Assembly (NCBI GenBank): GCA_964522605.1
Contig: CAZFWV010000288.1
Location: forward strand, 1 to 8,868
Reading direction: 5' to 3'
DNA from: CAVZLD01 sp964522605
GTDB lineage: Bacteria; Planctomycetota; Planctomycetia; Pirellulales; Pirellulaceae
Length of the DNA: 8,868 bases
Made by a program: the position numbers and the translations under genes. The notes under the pieces were generated by a model. It searched no databases and had not been told where the DNA came from. It saw only the letters and a program-made list of their open reading frames with translations. Of the stretch, positions 7,437 to 8,868 are shown in pieces; position 1 is the stretch's first letter; the number at the start of each line of letters is the position of its first letter.

Positions 7437-7529
7437 AACCGCGGATCGAACGAACCAAACGGATCTCCACGGATCGGTCCGTGCCGATCTGTACCCTCCG
7501 TCATGTCCGTGGTTGCCTCCTCTCCTTCT
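7437..7529. repeat. Decayed palindrome, copy B of the intergenic repeat family
   Basis: Arms 7437-7473 and 7478-7514 are 37 bases each, with 24 complementary positions by hand alignment. They centre on a perfect CACGGA-TCGG-TCCGTG hairpin (7468-7483). The right half, GTGCCGATC...TCCGT...TCCGTGGTT (7481-7514), aligns with the right arm of copy A (2911-2944) at roughly 70-75 percent identity. Both copies are followed by a CT-rich stretch ending CCTTCT (7524-7529 here). As in copy A, the outer left arm starts near a purine-rich GAGAAG (7429-7434). Confidence 0.7.
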
Positions 7530-7531
7530 GC

Positions 7532-7563
7532 CCGCGTGCATCCGCGGTCTTCCGCGGCCCGCG
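7532..7563 (-). repeat. CGCGG tract with 10-bp period, inverted relative to 7286-7327
   Basis: On the minus strand CGCGG starts at 7563, 7556, 7546 and 7536, spacings 7, 10 and 10. Part of it forms a perfect hairpin, CCGCGG-TCTT-CCGCGG (7542-7557). With the plus-strand tract at 7286-7327 it brackets the palindrome and the rightward promoter candidate. Confidence 0.6.
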
Positions 7564-7697
7564 TTTCCCTCCCTATTTGCCTCAAACCCACCGCTTCCTG
7601 CCTTGCCGCCCCGACTGGAGCCGCTTGAGTGTAGTAACCTAAGTAAAATTCTTTCATAGCCCAGCGGCGGCTTGTGACGCCCGCCAAGGAAACAGGC

Positions 7698-8868
7698 ATG
7701 AGTCCACCAAGACCTCGAATCGCTTACATCACGGCGGGAGCAGCTGGGATGTTCTGCGGCAGTTGCCTGCGTGACAACGCACTCGCGATCGCACTGCAGC
7801 GGTTGGATGTTGAACTGACGCTGATCCCCACCTACACACCCATTCGAACGGACGAGCCCGACGCGAGTCTGGACCAGGTCTTCTTCGGCGGCATCAACGT
7901 TTACCTGCAAGAGAAGGTGCCGATCTTTCGGGTTCTACCCCGTCGGCTCGATCATTGGCTTGATCGTCCGGGTGTCATTCGCTGGTTGACGCGGGGCGGA
8001 CTGTCGACCAGCCCCCGCAATCTCGGTGCCCTGACCGTCTCGATGCTCCAAGGCCTGAACGGCCACCAGGCCAAGGAAGTCCGCCGCATGGTGGCCTGGC
8101 TGCGTCAAGACCTGCAGCCGCACCTGATCAATCTGACGAACCTGTTGATTGCCGGATGTGTTCCGGAGATCAAGCGTGAGCTGGGAATCCCGGTGCTGGT
8201 CACGCTTCAGGGTGACGACGCGTTTCTGGAGCACCTGCCACGAAAATACCGCGACCAGTCGGTGACACTCATTCGTCAGTTAGCGGAACAGATCGACGGT
8301 TTCATCGTTTTTAGTCGATTCTACGCAGATTATATGGCGGATTATTTCCAACTGCCTCGAGACAAACTGCATATTGTGCCCCTCGGGATTCATATCGAAG
8401 ATTTCTCGGAGCTCGACGCCATCAACTCATCCGCGATTCCAGCGCGAACCAGCCCGCGCACGATCGGTTATCTGGCGCGATTAACCCCCGACAAGGGATT
8501 GCATATCCTGGTCGATGCGTTTCTGCACCTAAGGCGGGAGCCGGAAATGGCGGACACGCGATTGTTGATGGCGGGCTGGCTGGGCCGCGACCATTTGCCT
8601 TATGCGCAGCAGCAGTTCGATCGATTGGATCAGGCGGGCTTGAGCTCGGCGTATCGCTATCTGGGCGAAATAGATCGGCAGCAGAAACGCAGTTTTCTGC
8701 GCGAAATCGACGTGCTGTCCGTGCCCACGACCTACCGCGATCCCAAAGGACTGTTTGTGCTCGAGGCGCTGGCAGCCGGCATTCCGGTGATTCAGCCCGA
8801 TCATGGCGCGTTCCCTGAGTTGCTCGAATCGACCGGCGGTGGCCGGCTCTGTCGGCCCGAGGATCCGC
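7698..8868 (+). CDS. GT4-type glycosyltransferase (C-terminus outside window)
   Basis: Likely cytoplasmic GT-B fold enzyme that moves a sugar from an activated donor to a surface or storage glycan; donor and acceptor cannot be told from sequence. The ATG at 7698 has AAGGA (7686-7690) seven bases upstream; an in-frame GTG at 7674 is a weaker alternative. 390 codons are present; the usual length of such proteins suggests only a few tens of residues are missing. The N-terminal domain (1-about 220) opens with AYITAGAAGMFCGSCLRDN (9-27), including a C20-x-x-C23 pair, and contains TLQGDDAFL (169-177). The C-terminal domain starts near 254 with IGYLARLTPDKGLHIL (256-271), where R261 and K266 sit at expected donor-phosphate positions. 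The E-x7-E donor motif appears as D348-x7-E356 (DPKGLFVLE), followed by AAGIPVIQPDHGAFPEL. It is divergent from rpmI, and no partner gene is visible. Confidence 0.92.
   Translation, partial: MSPPRPRIAYITAGAAGMFCGSCLRDNALAIALQRLDVELTLIPTYTPIRTDEPDASLDQVFFGGINVYLQEKVPIFRVLPRRLDHWLDRPGVIRWLTRGGLSTSPRNLGALTVSMLQGLNGHQAKEVRRMVAWLRQDLQPHLINLTNLLIAGCVPEIKRELGIPVLVTLQGDDAFLEHLPRKYRDQSVTLIRQLAEQIDGFIVFSRFYADYMADYFQLPRDKLHIVPLGIHIEDFSELDAINSSAIPARTSPRTIGYLARLTPDKGLHILVDAFLHLRREPEMADTRLLMAGWLGRDHLPYAQQQFDRLDQAGLSSAYRYLGEIDRQQKRSFLREIDVLSVPTTYRDPKGLFVLEALAAGIPVIQPDHGAFPELLESTGGGRLCRPEDP

Larger units (their letters stand above)
7005..7697. other. Divergent intergenic region between rpmI and the glycosyltransferase gene
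   Basis: About 690 bases with no credible gene. The open frames here are low-complexity Arg/Ser/Pro translations that follow the repeats. Seen from left to right: a possible rpmI promoter (7050-7078), a CGCGG tract with 10-bp period (7286-7327), an 8-bp palindrome CTTATAAG (7342-7349), a promoter candidate facing right (7380-7408), a decayed palindrome (7437-7514) and a second CGCGG tract on the opposite strand (7532-7563). It must contain the divergent start signals of both flanking genes. No tRNA or other structured RNA was recognised. Confidence 0.7.

Noticed and set aside
7286..7563. CRISPR-like array
   Set aside because: The repeated unit is only CGCGG with 5-base intervals; there are no repeats of CRISPR length, no spacers and no cas genes.
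7140..7628. 162-codon plus-strand frame upstream of the glycosyltransferase
   Set aside because: The translation follows the CGCGG tracts and palindrome copy B; its similarity to another frame near 2876-3000 reflects the shared DNA repeat, not a protein family.

Overview
The window reads as chromosomal DNA of a planctomycete, probably from the Pirellulales group; this is a judgement from protein style, not from a search. The reasons are: a secreted protein whose C-terminal calcium-loop repeats (GDANYDG...GDFVQVLG / GDWNGDG...GDLVAAL) are of a kind common in that phylum; a PheT without the usual tRNA-binding OB-fold insert; an L20 that begins MRTIKGAARNKAKRR; a GT4 glycosyltransferase with an N-terminal GMFCGSCLRDN motif; and long intergenic regions filled with palindromic repeats.

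Layout from left to right. 1-2005 (minus): 5' part of a gene for an exported protein with two lectin-like beta-sandwich domains and four dockerin/EF-hand-type loops; its C-terminus lies outside the window. 2006-3026: about 1 kb of non-coding DNA with a possible promoter for that gene, a small hairpin and two large adjacent palindromes (2620-2795 and 2819-2958). 3027-7004 (minus): the conserved translation cluster rpmI-rplT-pheS-pheT, transcribed right to left, with pheS and pheT overlapping by one base. The 282-base rplT-pheS gap holds two perfect-stem hairpins. 7005-7697: a non-coding divergent region with a second, more decayed copy of the 2819-2958 palindrome, two oppositely oriented 10-bp-period CGCGG tracts, and candidate promoters on both strands. 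7698-8868 (plus): a GT4-type glycosyltransferase, cut at the right edge.

How the genes work together: rpmI and rplT make large-subunit proteins L35 and L20, and pheS/pheT make the two subunits of phenylalanyl-tRNA synthetase, so the central block is housekeeping translation. It keeps the order known from many bacteria, but infC is not next to rpmI; the upstream neighbour is the divergent glycosyltransferase. The lectin/dockerin protein and the glycosyltransferase appear functionally unrelated to the block, although both may concern the cell surface.

I do not see a defence system, CRISPR array, transposase, prophage or evident new multi-gene system. The most notable material is the intergenic repeat DNA: two members of one palindromic family on either side of the translation operon, plus a separate nested palindrome of about 175 bp.
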